Part shown: positions 34,857 to 48,738 of the stretch, one piece after another
How the letters are laid out: every line of letters starts with the position of its first letter
Numbering within the stretch: the stretch's first letter is position 1
The notes under the pieces: generated by a model
Database searches by the model: none
Told to the model about the DNA's origin: nothing
What the model saw: only the letters and a program-made list of their open reading frames with translations
NCBI RefSeq assembly: GCF_051020975.1
Contig: NC_135041.1
Location: forward strand, 9,684,256-9,748,255
Direction: 5' to 3'
Length of the DNA stretch: 64,000 nucleotides
Origin: Osmia lignaria lignaria
Taxonomy: Eukaryota > Arthropoda > Insecta > Hymenoptera > Megachilidae
Translations under genes and position numbers: made by a program

Positions 34857-37800
34857 TATGGTACATCGAGCGCAGAGACGTCAGGGTGCAGCCTTTATGC
34901 GGATATTGGTGTGCCAGGGCAATTTAGGAAGATAATGCCCGACGATCAAGCCCACCCTTTCATCCCCCCAAAAAACCTCCCCGCTCCGTTCACCCTCTTT
35001 TTTCCTCCCCGCGTTCTTTCTCCTCGTCCAGGAGCGAGCCTTAGCAGTCTCCTCTCGGTCTCTTCTCTCCCTCGAGCGAGCATAGAATGGAAAGGACGTT
35101 ATTGATGACGCGCCTAGAGCTACGAGAACGTCTAAGAGGTGTGCCAAACGACACGGCCGAGACTCGCACGGCCAAAAGACTACGAAGACTCCTTTTTTTC
35201 TCGTGATGAATAAAAAAAAGGAGGTGTGGGAGAGAAAATTCCGACGCCCTTTTCACTACGGTTTTCAGCTTAATCACGAGCTTGAATGAACACAAAGCGA
35301 CGCGAACGCGTGCGAAACGTGCTTTGTTTATCGAATCGATCGAAAGTAGTCCCGGAGGCGGCCCACGCGGCAGACGTTTTGTTTAATGATTCATTCAGAC
35401 GCTAACGAAGAGATCGGGATATCGTTTCTCCACGAGAGAGCCTGGGAAACATGGCTGAAGGGAACGGAGAGATCACCGCGGGTGGTTTCGAGACAAATTG
35501 TATGTCTAATTCTACGAATCGACCAGTTGAAATATTAAACGATGTACGTGCCACAAGTGAAAATGTTCGCTAGGAAATTGGCCTTTTTTTTCATTCAACG
35601 TTCGCTGCTTTGTCAATCTCTGGCATTCAGGGAAATTGGAAAATGTCATTGTTACATTAGCACCGCTAAATAAACACCGTTCTATTTAATAACACTAACA
35701 ACGGTAGGAAAAAGCGTCGATGAATACGGTGATCAACGAAAGTTCATGAAAGCGTTCAACAGGAAAGCTTGTTAATATTTTCAACACGTATACGTTGATC
35801 GAGCATTTCAGTTTTCGTCGGCAAATATTGACGGTAAATATTGGTTAACAATTGTGACTCGAAACGAGCAGAGAAATAATCGTTACCGGCTGGACGTCTG
35901 GTTATCGTCGTGGCGCTCGTGAACTTTTTACAATCTTTCACGTGCAATTAACTCTTTGAAAGGTGACAAACAGCGTGCTGGCGCCTCGACGATCAAGCGG
36001 TTACTACCGCGACGCGACAGGAAGAAGAAGGAATTCCGATCGCGACAGGACGATAAGCTAGCGGAGGATGTCATCGAATGACGAATCGTGCGCGCGGCTT
36101 TGATAAACGAGAATAAAAGCGAATACGATTGCGACCGTTTAAGGGTTCATTTTTCTCGCTAGCAAAAGATAAATTCGACAGTCGAACGCGCGTTCGGAAT
36201 ATCGAATTGTCGACGCGACCGCCGCACGTTCGCACGAATCATTTTTCTAGATAAAAAAGAAAAAAAAAACCATCGAAATGCGTGAAAATTATTGATCACG
36301 CGCTATCCACGTGCTACACACCCGGAAAAATTGTCTTCCATTTTTAGGAGGCTGACAAACGCGAACCGACAACCTGTGAACGCATTAAACATAACGATAA
36401 ACTGGTAGCAGCTTCGTTGAAACGGATGAAATAATGGCCGAGTTATTCGGAACGAAAATATTCATCCTTTGTGAAATTTCGCGCGAGATTGTTTACACGT
36501 ATCGCTATCGATCAAATTCACGTCGGTAACAACTTTATATCCCGACGCGTGAACAAACGTTTATTAACTTTTGATCGATCATCTTTTTGAACGTATCAGA
36601 TTATTTCTAACACGTTTTGAAGTACATGAAATCTGAATCGTTATTTTGTTTCAATTAAGTGATATTTTTCAAAGAAGAGACACTCGTTGGGTTTCATTTG
36701 TGCTTATTTGTCATCTGCAAATGGTATACCAGAAAACTGGAAGCAATTAATAAACCAGCGATCATATTTTGACTCATTGCTTTGATAAATGAATTATAAC
36801 CGGCCGAACCTCTCGCCCATGCATTATTCAACAGTCGTCCCGTAGAAGGCGCGAAACGGCTGAAAAAAGAATACACAATGAGCCTGTACACTTCGCCACG
36901 TGAAACGAAATTGACATTTGCACGAACGGGATTCCCATAAAAAACTGCAAGGAATTTATATAAAAACGAGAAAGAAGAGAAAGGATGAGAAGGAAGATTC
37001 TCGTATCCAAGCTGTCAGAATGAAATCCCATTCCGGTTGATAAGAGCTTCCCTGATAGAAGACTTAATCCATTCTACCTCGGTGCCATTCGTCGCAAACA
37101 TTTGCGAAGGGGATACTTTTTTCGACGAGGGCCGACTGCGACTTTTACGATCTTTCCCGAATACAGGCACAGAGGAACAAACCCTTATCTAGATATTACA
37201 TTTTTTTTTAACTGAGCGATGGAAACGTGAGTTTGAAGTGTACCTGACAAACTTACAGAAGTCAAAGTGGATATAATTAAAAAATCCGAAATTATTGAAG
37301 AGACAAGAGCCATTATTCGAGAGTTGTTGCACGAAGCATCGAGGTTGACTGCACAGGAACAATCGCACAAACGATACTCTTACGATGTTCCGAGGAGAGG
37401 GCAAATAAAGAAGGAAGGCTTCGCAATGGTTCCTCTCCTTTATTTATCATACGTGTTCGTGTAGTACGGGCATGTAGCCGCGTTTCCGTGTAGCAATCGC
37501 TTTCCTGGGTACTTCGGTTCATTGTAGTCCAGCTGGGACCATTACCGGACACACCCGGCTGTATTCGAATTTTTTTTCCCGCGGATATCTCGCCTCTTTG
37601 AAATACCGAGCCTCTCTCGTATCTCGCTCCGACATCGACGATCCATGGCTCTCTGACGAAACACCAGGGAGATTCGTGTTTTGATGAAAGCAACGTGTTG
37701 CAACTTTCGTTCCCACAACGATGATCGACATTCCCTTTCAGACACGGTTTTCAACGTCTCTACAGCTTCGTTGTGCATCGCCTCGACTTACTTGATTCTT

Positions 37801-38986
37801 GTTCGTTTCACTGGATTTTGATATTAATTAGCGAAAAATTATCCAAGTGTCTCGCCTTTCCAATTATGCAAACTTGTAGTAAATGAATTTTCAATCTACC
37901 GAGCCGTTGAAATTACACGGAACAAATAGAATCTTGATAACATGGCCTTCTTTGATACAGAGACACGAACGCTGTAATTAAGTTATCTACACGCCGGTGG
38001 GTTCATTATAGATACTCGAACGACGTCAATTAAAACCAGCAATCAAAGTCCTGGATATTCTAGGTCAGACCGATCATAAATAGAATCCTATTTTTTACGT
38101 TTTATCGTTAAAGCTAAAGACCAAAGAGAGAATGAAACACTTGCTTCTTGTACACATAACGATTACTCAGCATTTTTTATAATAACGCTACAAAGACAAA
38201 GTGGAGAAAGCGACTCGATACCTGAAGTCAATCAAAGATAATTTTCCTAGCCTCGAGCTATGCCTCGTAATTGTACAAAAAAACATAACTAAATTAATTC
38301 GACGCGATACACGTCGAATCGAACGCCAACGAGAGGAAACTTTTACAAATAAGAAAAAAAATTCTAAACATCTTTCTCCTGTATAAAAATCATCGTCAAC
38401 TATCAAACGTTGATTCCATCGACGTACGAACGAAAGTAACACGAACGCATCGGAACGTCACGTCCAAAAGTGAATTCCATCGTTCCCAGTATAAATGTAG
38501 CAGTAACAAATCAAGTCGTCGGTCGATTGTCACGAAAAACCGCACGATCATCGTGACACGATCGCTCGAAAGCTCGGGAACAGGTATTCGTGAAAGAAAG
38601 GATCGACAGCGCGGAACGATCGATCGTGTAGTATCACGTCCGCGAGCTGAATCCGATTCAGAAATGCTGAACGCGGTTGGATCGTGTGCGTACGTTCTTT
38701 ACCGAAGCGAGATACACTCTTAAACTCTTCACACTTCCGCCTAGCTTAGGCTTGTTCAACGAATGCCAGCCGGAGGCTGCCCGCTGGGAAATACGCAACT
38801 ACATGAAAGTGTTCGAACAACAATATGTTTGCGGCTGAAATAGGTATACACCTTTCAGCTCGAACAATAAAGCAATTTTTGTTAAGTGCTAAGGGAAATA
38901 TTTATTATATTGTCAATGTGTCAACACGGTAGGAAGAGTCAAGCATGGTACTGTTCGCGTATCAAAAGAAGACTGAGCTCCATCAA
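34857..38986. other. Noncoding stretch, presumed intron
   Basis: A C/T-rich patch lies at 34950-35076, and overlapping frames there are compositional. Minus-strand AG|GT sites near 37245 (TTTGTCAG|GTACACT) and 38222 (ATTGACTTCAG|GTATCGA) look like weak recursive sites. The 126-codon minus-strand run at 37313-37693 starts at TTG and is rejected. No gene could be supported. Confidence 0.5.
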
Positions 38987-39056
38987 GCTAAAAAGTCATC
39001 GTGCATTTGCACCGTCCAATTCCCCTTGCCCCTGTGACTTTTTAGCCAGTGCACGA
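38987..39056. repeat. Interleaved inverted repeats, pseudoknot-like
   Basis: GCTAAAAAGTCA (38987-38998) pairs perfectly with TGACTTTTTAGC (39035-39046). Directly after the first arm, TCGTGCA (38999-39005) pairs with TGCACGA (39050-39056) beyond the second arm. The order is arm 1, arm 2, arm 1 complement, arm 2 complement, the topology of an H-type pseudoknot if transcribed. Arm 2 can also fold locally as GTGC-ATTT-GCAC. A 12-bp perfect pair is only mildly unusual over 64 kb. Confidence 0.4.
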
Positions 39057-42000
39057 ATTATGAAAGATTTGCACTATATTTCTACCAAAAATGTAACTGA
39101 ATTATTTTTTAATCAATGAAATAAAATTAACCAGTACGACGAGTCGAACAGATAAAATGATAACCGAGGCAATAACAAAAATTCAGGTAGCATTAGCGCC
39201 TCTTGTAAAGATTCTCTTTCGTTCGTCGTTGCACAAAGTTCGCATGTTACACCCGCGTTAAAGACCAGCCAGTGACATTTAAAAGCGACTATGAAACTCG
39301 AAACAAACAGCGAATGGCGGTTACTACACGGCGATGGGAAGGCAGTTCGTTTCGTTTCTCGATCCTAACAGCCATTACCTCGGATCGTGCAAGGCTTCCG
39401 TTTCCATGTTCTCGGCGAGGTTCGTCGTAAATTTCGATCGCGGTTTCGTATCGATACGTGGCTTCTTTCTCTGCTAATGAAGCTTAATAAATGTTACGTT
39501 GCTTCCGATACCGTCACCTGTTTTTTTTTTCTTTTCTGTTGCGAACACTCTCGCAGCTCGATACAGCCGTCCAGTATCTCGTTGAACTTACGAGCGGATC
39601 CCGCCACGTACCTGCCGCGTTTAGGAATTTTAGATAATCGTTATTAGGCGGATTTTATCGTTGACATTGGCGCGTAAAGTCGTCGATACGGCTGTAGGCG
39701 CGGTCCGATTAGAAGGTAGGCTTCGTTAGCGAAGGGAACGCCGAGGGATCGCGTTAAATCAGCGTCATCGGCGTTGTTTTGCGCCGATATTAATTTACAA
39801 AGCGTGTACGATTCTATCTCGAGGGAGAGGCTTTGCAGCCGCCACGTTTCCGCTCACCGCGCCTCGCTCTTTACCGCTTTCCTCGCCGGCCATTATCTCG
39901 TTAACCACGATTAACGTTTTCCTCGTTAACCGCGCGTTCCCGTTAACTTCATCGTACCGCAGAGCACTCGCGTATGAAGAATGGTATTAATCGGTTACTG
40001 CTTGTTTATCTGGAAAGACATCCGCCGAAGACAGGATCAACCGATCCTTTTCCTGTCCGATAACTTAATTTCATACCTTTTTGCATGATTTCCTTTAAAA
40101 CCGCCTGAATTTTACCATATTGACTGAAGTTCTACCGTTTACGTAAAGTTCAATCGGTTTTACTGACCTGTGTTTAACTAGCAACTTTGTTCCAAACAAT
40201 AAACTATTAATTATTTACGCCACACTTATTCACCGATGGAGAAAGTTTCCACCATGAGTTTCTACCAAACTCTGCTTGGTAATGGTTAAAAATGTGAAAC
40301 AATATGGTACAAAGAATTGATTAGAAATTTCTAAGAGTTGTATGAAAAGTTAAGTGGTACGAAATAAATTTCAGCAGACGAGTTTTACAAACATTTCATA
40401 TTTACACGAACGCGTTAAACGAAGAATTACAGTTTCGTAGCACGTGGTAGAACATATTCTGAATTCTCCCTACGACCTCTCGGAAACGTCGAATTAAACT
40501 AACTTCGGCCACTGGAAGCTCTCGTTTTTGCGAGAAATTCGATGTTACACCGTGAATTATTCCACGGAACAGGAGCAATTCATTCATACAACTTTCGTAC
40601 ATCTGTATCTTACACGATGAAAAAACATATTCATATTTAATGATGACCAGATTCACTAGAAACTCTGGTAGTTTCTAAATAATATTTATAGTTTAGTGGA
40701 ACGGTTGATCTCTACTGAAATCTCATCTTTCAAGAAAATCATCACGCATAACGCATAAGGTAGTAATCTATGTAAGTCACGAGTAGCAAATCTATGCAAC
40801 GCGGACGAGCACGGATAGCGTGCAATTTTCAAATTCACCGTCGTAGTTTTCCATAAAGCAACCAGTTCTGTTTCTCAATCGGTATGCACCGCGCGTGCAG
40901 AGAGGACGCGGATAGAAAACACTGGGTCGATCGTAGCCAGCAGGAAGAAGAGGCAAGAAGATAATAAAAAGTAGAGGACGATCGTAACTTCTCTGGCAAG
41001 AGGAGCATGAAAATCAATTCGTAAACGTGGCCGTGTGATTCGGTTTTACGCGAGGTCGAATAAAACCGAGCGTTCTCTGGCCCTGTAGGTAGCACTATCG
41101 ACGGGGAACGCTTTGAAATATAGGAATCATTCTTCCGTGACGCTTTATGTAAATGGGAACGTGCCGTTTGAATATATGATTGCAACGGTCCGGCCAGCTC
41201 GTGCTCGTCAAACGAACGTTTTCGCATGGAAAACGGTTAAAAACAGAGTCGCGATTGGTCCACGATTGGCTGAATGCGATTTTTCGACGCGTTCCTTCTT
41301 CCGGACACTTGGTTGAAAAATGACACCACCTCTTACGAGCTGGCTCGTTGAAAATTTATAACCGATTCTAGATCCTTACGAGCCCCTGTAGAATAAAGTA
41401 TCTTTGCTTTTAAAGGATCCGAAGCTATTACACGCTGCTCTTTACTGAATCCTATTCATTGATGTACGGGACAGCAAGGGTTCGTTCGAAAGATCCTTTC
41501 GAAATAGGTTACCGATAAGTTTCTGGGTAAGTTCAAACGAATAGGAGAAAATTTCTTATGTCAATTGGTAAATGAAAAGTTGAAATTGAAAAATGAAACT
41601 ACGTTATTCGACGCGTTAATGCGTAAGTGTGAACCTATCCTAGGCGGATAGAGGGGTCTTTTTGTTTCCCTTTTGCAAACGAAACGACAAGGTGTTCTAA
41701 GAGACCGAGCGAACGTCTGACGAGTTCAAGAGTCTATTTCCCCAGAGTAGACGTATTGTCTAAGTAGCCGCTTTGGTTCCACGCAACGTTATTCTTTCCT
41801 TGCTGAACGAGCTGCTGCTCGATCTTCACGCGTCGTGTACTACCGCGCCGACATTCCGTTTCAAGAGGCTTCTTTCGCCGCACCCTTTAAGCATCTTCAC
41901 AGTTTTCAGACTCGTCATTAGCACTACTCGCTACTCCAGACGGTTGTTAAAGCGCCACTCGCCTGAGGGGTCAGGTCGATGGATAATTTTAACCCGTCTG

Positions 42001-43041
42001 AAATCCATCTCTGACCTTGCATGATATTCCTCGCTGAAAGGAATAAGGGGGAAAACAGGGAAAATCAAGTCTATGGATGAGAGATTTTCCAATGGAACGA
42101 GAACGGGTTAAGCGTTACGTGCGTACGTTCGATCGAACGTATATGGTCGCATTTCTTTTTCTTTTTGATTTTGTTTTAAAAAACGTCTGGCGCGCGTTAA
42201 TGAAGAGAGTCGGTGGTTTTTGCTAATTACATATACGGGCGAAGATAAAAGAAGTTTCTCGCACGGGATTGCAGGGCGAATGGGTGATTAATCAACATTT
42301 ACTCGTGCCTCTATAACCCTTCGAGATTAGGGAAGTTATTAAGCCGATGGAATGAGATTTATATAGTTCAAGTGGAAACAAACGTCCATATGTTTGAGGT
42401 GGATTGGTGAAACAACTGTGAACCATTTTACGCTCCGTGAGAAATTATTAGCTTGTAATAAATTGCAGAAAGGGACGGAACTGTTCCGTTCGATACGGAC
42501 ATCGGAGTTTCTCTACGGTTATTACAGTTGCGACAGGCCGAGACAAATGAGACAAGTATTTCCATCTAAACAAGTTAATATTCGTATGTATTATATAGAC
42601 ATCGAGCACGTACACGCGGACTTTCAAAGGCCATTTAAGCTGATGTAATCCTCCTGCCACCCACCTACACTCGTCGACGCATCCGCGGGACGTTTGTCTC
42701 CGGTAGAATATTCGTTGCCGTTCCGTTTCACAGAAACATTTTCCCCTATCAGACCGCTTTCGACATGTTCAACAAATCAGTTAATAGGTCTCCACAAATT
42801 TGATTTAATCAAATAATTAGAAACCGATGAAAGGATAAAAATATTTCATAGAAAATTCCCTCTGGTTTCTTGATTTTCTTAGTGCAATACTTTTACGAGG
42901 ATATTAGGATACAAAATACGTATCAAAGATTCTACTTTCCAGGCTCAAGCTCGTTCACAGTCTTGGTGTAAGCATTATGGAAGGATTAAGCTAGGTTTAA
43001 AGGGAATTTAAAGGACGGTTTCTAAACGGTACGAGATCAAA
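39057..43041. other. Noncoding stretch, presumed intron
   Basis: GC-richer patches near 39380-39920 have open frames without motifs. A strong plus 5' splice-like site, CTGG|GTAAGTTC, lies near 41527. A strong minus 3' splice-like tract, CTTATTCCTTTCAG, ends near 42035. Neither has a partner. An 18-bp palindrome is at 42124. Confidence 0.5.
42124..42141. repeat. 18-bp perfect palindrome
   Basis: TACGTTCGATCGAACGTA is self-complementary over 18 bp. A palindrome this long is somewhat unusual but possible by chance in this window. Confidence 0.6.
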
Positions 43042-43085
43042 AGCGTGCATGCTCGTTAAGTTAAGAATCGGTTCGCATGCACGCT
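43042..43085. repeat. 11-bp perfect inverted repeat
   Basis: AGCGTGCATGC (43042-43052) and GCATGCACGCT (43075-43085) are exact complements around a 22-base spacer, making a GC-rich hairpin of 44 bases. It is too short for a typical microRNA precursor. Confidence 0.55.
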
Positions 43086-44930
43086 GACCAAAGGGCAGGT
43101 TTCCACGAAGGTAAGAGTCGCAGCGCTAATCGGTGATAGCTTATCGCTGCGCTCGACGCTTTTCGCCGACAACATTAAGTACACCGAAGTGCACTCTCTT
43201 CGGTTTAAGAAGACACTCGATTTACGGGTTAACGAGGCACTCTTGGTGCACCAAACCGTTTCACGAGGCAGCGGTTAACCGTCCCCTGAAGCAGCTCGAC
43301 TCGGCTGCACTTTGGAAAGAAGCTCGTTCGGGATGATTCACGAGGGCAACCAGCACGAAGAGAGAGAAAATGAAGTCAGAAGCGGGAAAGGACAAGGAAA
43401 AGTAACGCGAGAGGATACTCGCAAATTTTTCTCGCGATTTATGCGCATCCCGATTTTATTAATAAAGTCCAGCTCGTTGCGCGGTTCGTGAAAGTTCTTG
43501 CGCCGGGACGAAAGTATCATTAAAGCAACCGAAAGCCAGGCTGCTCCATTTAAGTGCATTTCTGTCGGCGAAAAGAACGGGGAAAAAAGAAAAGGAACGC
43601 GTGCCTCGCGGCCACCACTTTAAACGCGTTTCTCGCCACCTTGCAACAGCGGACCGCTGCTTTCGCAAAAACCGCACGTACATCGAGGCTACGGTAACCG
43701 CGTCCTCGTAATTTGTTTCGACCGAAAAATATCCTTAATTCGTGGCCGACGCTTGCTGTCTCTACGCTGCTTTTTCTTCCCGGCATTATCCTGCAATTTG
43801 TTGCCGTTCATTTCGAGCGGTTTCGGACGCCCCAAAGAAATTAGGCTTCTAGATTGTGCCGTGGGTTAACTAACGGTCGGCTCCGTAACATCCGGACCCG
43901 AGATTTACGGCTCTCGTCATCTGGAGCGGAAAGGCTTCCACGAAGCGCGAGTAACTCATCAGGAATGAATCAACTTTTTGCTATCGACTTTTTTTTAGAA
44001 ATAATTACTGAACCTTCACGAAACTTATTCTACATATAATTTGAACATGGACAAGTATTCTTCAGGAGTGAAAAAAGTATCAATCCTTGAATTCAGAATA
44101 AAAATTCGATGGGCGTAAATCGTTATCGTAACTGTTTTCGAGCGGTGAACACCAGTGGAGATGCACCTTTAGACAGAGAGGGACAACGGAGCGCCAGAGG
44201 GCAGGAGATGGAAGGAGGGAAAGACAAGGAGGAATGTCGAGGAAGAATGCACGAGGGGCAGCGTGTGGGCGCTCGAGCGAGCGAGGAAGGCACGTTGCGG
44301 CCGACACGGCCGCAGACAGAGACATTGCATCGAGGTTAAACGGCTGAACCCTGCACGGCGAGGACCCTTAGGGTCAAATACCTAAATTGCCGCGTCACAG
44401 TCCGCAAGACAGCGCGCCGTTTGTGCGAGCGTGGCATTAAGAAGAGGCGAAGCCCGATGGAACAGTGACGTTACGCGCTCGAAAGAGCAATTCTACCGTA
44501 CGATCGTTTCGTTGCAGGTGAGAGGCGTGGGCGAGATGGATGACGAGCTGACCGTTTAATGACTTGTTTCATGACTCGTGGAGAGACTTACAACTCGCGA
44601 GGATGCCGTTCTTTGATCAGTTTATAGTTATCACGCGTTGGAGCTTGATGACGGTCGCTGTTTTAACAATCCGGTTAAAGGAGCCGGGTTAGTCTTCGAT
44701 ACAAACTACTTTATGTTAAGATTCCGATAACCTTTTCGCCCCATTAGGTGGTTCAGTTTATTGCTACGTAGAGTAGATTGTCGATAGTAGTTGTTTTAAC
44801 GAACTACCAGCGCAGTCGGGTTAATCATTGACTCGTACTACTTCGCATCAGAATTTCTTCATTTTATCGTATTCATTATTTAATATTTTCCAAGTAGCAT
44901 GGAATACTTCGTCTTATTCGCTGTGAGAAG

Positions 44931-44960
44931 ATGTACGAAGATGTACGAAGATGCACGAGT
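44931..44960. repeat. 10-bp tandem repeat, three copies
   Basis: Two exact ATGTACGAAG units and a third diverged one occur in tandem; a fourth partial match precedes them. Confidence 0.75.
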
Positions 44961-45951
44961 TGTGCCAATTTCATAACGAGCAGAATTGTGCAACGCAGAG
45001 TGCGCGCGTGGATCGTGTGGTCGTTTACCGAGAACAGACGATGACGCGATTAGCTTCGAATTGGACAACATTAAGAGTGGCGGTCGTTGACACGGCTGAC
45101 ACGCAAGATGCGCGTAATCAATGATCCGTGAGAAAATCTGAACGTTCGAACGGCTCGCGATTTTCTATCGACGCTAACACCATTGGCCCATCGATCGATC
45201 CAAAGTTCGATTCAATCCACTACATAACACACGATTCTTCGACGAATGACACCTCGAACTTACCGAAGTCTGATTCGCGTTTAATCAAATCGTTTCTTGA
45301 ATAAAATTTCTCCAATCTTACCGGCAATAAGCGGTCCCAATCATTCTCCAATAACCTCGGGCCGCCATTTAAGATTCGTCACGGGAGCAACAGTCGAGCA
45401 TCAATAAGATGGTTCAACCTTTACAGAGCGACTCATTCGAAACGCCATCTCGCTAGGTCCAATGACAGGCGTGTTAAATGCGACTTCGATATCCGTTTCG
45501 CAAGAGCCGTCCTGCATTCTCACGGGGCGGCGGTAAGCGTAATTCGAAGTCGACCGAGCCCCGTTTGTTCGCCAACGAAAAGCTTCGAAAGCCCATCTCG
45601 ATTCGATCTCGAGCACGGATATCCAGGCGTGTCGCGAACGCTCCATTACCGGTCGGTATGCCGGCACCGAGAGCTCTACGTGGGTTGAGGAAAAAAGGGG
45701 TAAATGGAAACGGTCAATTTCGCACCGATTCGCGATTACCGAAGTCGTGAGAATGGCAGGGGCGTACACGTTCCAGGGAGGGCTTCCTCTAATGAGCAAC
45801 TCGTGCGTGCCGGCTCAGAACCACTCTTTGTTCGTCGCTGGTGCATCAGGGACAATCGCAGGACTCATTAGGCGTGCATCAAGATGAATCCAACCCGGGT
45901 CACCCGTGAAATTGAAATAATGGTACCATACGAGTCGCTCTGCTCTTCGTA

Positions 45952-45974
45952 CCGTTCCGTTCCGTTCTGTTCCG
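45952..45974. repeat. (GTTCC)n microsatellite
   Basis: Four to five GTTCC-type 5-bp units with one substitution. Confidence 0.75.
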
Positions 45975-48738
45975 CGACAGAACCGTTAGGCGTGCCTCCA
46001 CAGCTATCCACTGGCAATCATCTTCAAACCTGATTCAGACTATACAGTCAGGGGCAAAATTTTACCAATGATATATACAGCTTTATCAGAAGAAAATTAA
46101 TTAAATCGAATGACATTAATCGTTCGTCACCTTCCCCAGATTCTTCGACCATTAATCGTGCTGAGAAAAATGGATTTGATCCAGAGATCTTGATGTCACA
46201 ATGGCTAGCACATAGATATTGATCATGCATATACGAGATTACCTCGTATATTAATTATTATTTTACAATTTGAATCCATGAATTTTTACGATAGATAGCC
46301 CTATTCTTTTTTATATATAAATTATAGTTCAGGAATCCGACGCGATAGCAATATAGCAAACGCGGATAGGACGATCGCGTTCGATGCAGCGTGCAAGATT
46401 TGATAGCCGGAAAATTACGAGCATGGCGATTATTCGGTCGACCGCAAGCCAATTCGGCTGACAAGAATCAACGTTTCGGCCGGTGTTGGAATCGTTTCCA
46501 GGATAGTTGGTGGCAACGTTAACATTAATCGCATCGAATTACTATCATTATTCCCGCTAATGTGCAGACTCGAAACCGCGATGATATTTTAATGCGAATC
46601 GTGATTTATTACCAGTGGCGTTAGATAAAATGTATGAAAAAATTCAGGAAGGGCAGGGTTAAATGGCATTCGAGAGCAAGATGCAATTTCGAAATTAGTG
46701 CAGTATCATTGGTACACGTAAAACGCCATCGTTGGCAGAAATCGGCTGACATTCTGGCTCTCTACGTCGTCTAAGCTCTTGGCCAGCAGCGCCCATTCTG
46801 TTCGCCCAGCCTCGCTGCCTTCTCGACGCCAGTCCCCTTTTGTTTCGAAGTTTGCGAAACTGCACGCGATTACGGCCGTGTCACGTAACCTCTCTTTGCT
46901 TGCAGCAGCGTCACTGAACTCTCTCGCGAACTTAACGCGACCAACCGCATTGTTCTGACTCGCATTCCGCTTCTTAGCTCTCCCGAATTCGCGCCCAAGA
47001 CTAACGAGCTGAAAAACCAGCCTGCTTCCGAAGGAATTTCACTCTTCCCTGGACACCAGCCAGAGTGATTGATGAGACATGCAACCAAGATTTTCCAACA
47101 TTTTTGCACTTCACTCGGTGTACATTACGTTTTCGTATCATCAATTTCAAGCTGGAATCCGAACTGAAATCCTGGTTCATTCTAAATAAACAATCTATCT
47201 AGCTAACCATGAAGCATACATTAGATCACACTGAAATAACATTGTACCTATAAAAACTAAGAAATGTGTAGAATCTAGAAATTAGATTTCGAATCGACAA
47301 ATTGAATTAAGGAAAAAGAAACTTGACTGTACACGTGGAATGATTTTCCTTAAAGTGTTTTAGAACACGCCCATCGTGAACGGGTTCTATTCACCGAGGA
47401 TCCAGTACGTGCTTGAGCGTGGATCGTCCGTGAAACAGCTCTTAACGAGATTTCCCGAAAGGAGAAAGGGGAATAAACCTATTACGCTTCCGGCTATTTG
47501 TCGATGGCCGAACTACAGAGTCATTGTCGAGGATGCGTCAGGAATTTCGCAACGTTCCCTAAGGAGGAAATACGCTCGAAAGGTGGATGAAAAAGTAAAC
47601 ACACTCGGCTGTAAAGAAGATATTTACCGTCTGGTTATTGTTTCGAGAATCGTTAAATGTCGCGACGCGACGCAAGACGTTTCATCGCGAGTCGTTCGGT
47701 CGCAATGGAACGCTGAATCCGACGACGCCTTTGTGCGTCTCGATGACAATCGACAATCGGTGTTGGAAGCTTGGAATCACCTTTTCTCACCCTTTTCTTC
47801 CACCTACGGTTCCATTGAACCGGTCCCTTTGTCACGATCGATGTACCCGATCCGATATCTCCTCGTGAACGAACAAACCACCCCAGAGATCGGTAAATTT
47901 CATCGAATCCGCGGCTGTGTTCGAGAGATCGAGGCCATATTCGGTCGAAAAGCAACGGGGAGCCGTGGTTACAACGGGAAGTAAGCTCGGAAGAGATTGC
48001 GTTTCCGTAAGAGATCGCTTTGTTCGCGCGTCTGATCGATAAACCCTCGCCTATGGTAATCGGGAATAGTTACAGGCATTTGGCTACTTCCGCTACCCTA
48101 CTGCTCTGATTTCGATCTCTCGAGGAAATTGAGACGCATCCTTTTTCCTCGATAGACTTATCTTTAATCGATGGCGGCTAGGAAACGCGATCGCGGAACG
48201 GAATAACGACATGGTGAATATTTTTGCCGTTAAATCGATGCTCGGAATGCAAGCGATTCCCAACAGACGAATCTAACGGAGTATCCGCTATTACCAATTA
48301 AAATTATCATCGTGATCTCTAATAACCAGTCTATTCATATCGATACCGATTTTCGTTTGCAAACGAACATGTAATTAACTCGATTCGGGATATACGCGAT
48401 TGCGGCTTTGACGATTACCTAAGCCGCCTATATTCTAGCCAAATTATTGCCAACTGTGTAATAAAGTATAAGCTTTCTCTATTAGCATACTCATATGTTT
48501 AATTTTCAGTTCGTGAAATACCATCCTATTATAACAGGATCAATTGTGGAAAAGGGAAATATTAAACTTCGAATGCCGATGAACGATCAATTAAACGCTA
48601 ATACGATTAACGACTTATATACGTAGAAACCAGGTTCTCCAGAATTATAAAACTTTGAAATTTCGAAATGGTAATTCATCGTTAAATCATCAATTTTCCA
48701 ATCAACGACAATCATCGAGCTCGTTTACGTTCACTTAC

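Larger units (their letters stand above)
43086..48738. other. Noncoding stretch, presumed intron
   Basis: This lies between the candidate first exon and the recursive splice site. The 202-codon run at 47376-47984 starts at GTG, has its first ATG only at about codon 158 and no motif, so it is not called as a gene. Small tandem repeats lie at 44931 and 45952. An AG|GT with GTGAGAG on the plus strand near 44517 is a moderate juxtaposed site in the wrong direction. Confidence 0.5.

Noticed and set aside
37313..37693. 126-codon minus-strand run
   Set aside because: The start is TTG with no supporting context; no domain or splice evidence.
42943..43110. 168-nt plus-strand segment between an acceptor (TACTTTCCAG) and a donor (GAAG|GTAAGAG)
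   Set aside because: All frames carry stops and no neighbouring plus-strand exon supports it. It shows that good splice-site pairs arise by chance here.
44498..44530. Plus-strand AG|GTGAGAG juxtaposition resembling a recursive splice site
   Set aside because: The pyrimidine tract is interrupted by purines and no branch motif was seen; its direction also opposes the stronger minus-strand model.
47376..47984. Longest stop-free run, 202 codons on plus strand
   Set aside because: It begins at GTG, the first ATG is about three-quarters in, and no motif was recognised. A stop-free run near this length is expected about once in 64 kb by my estimate.
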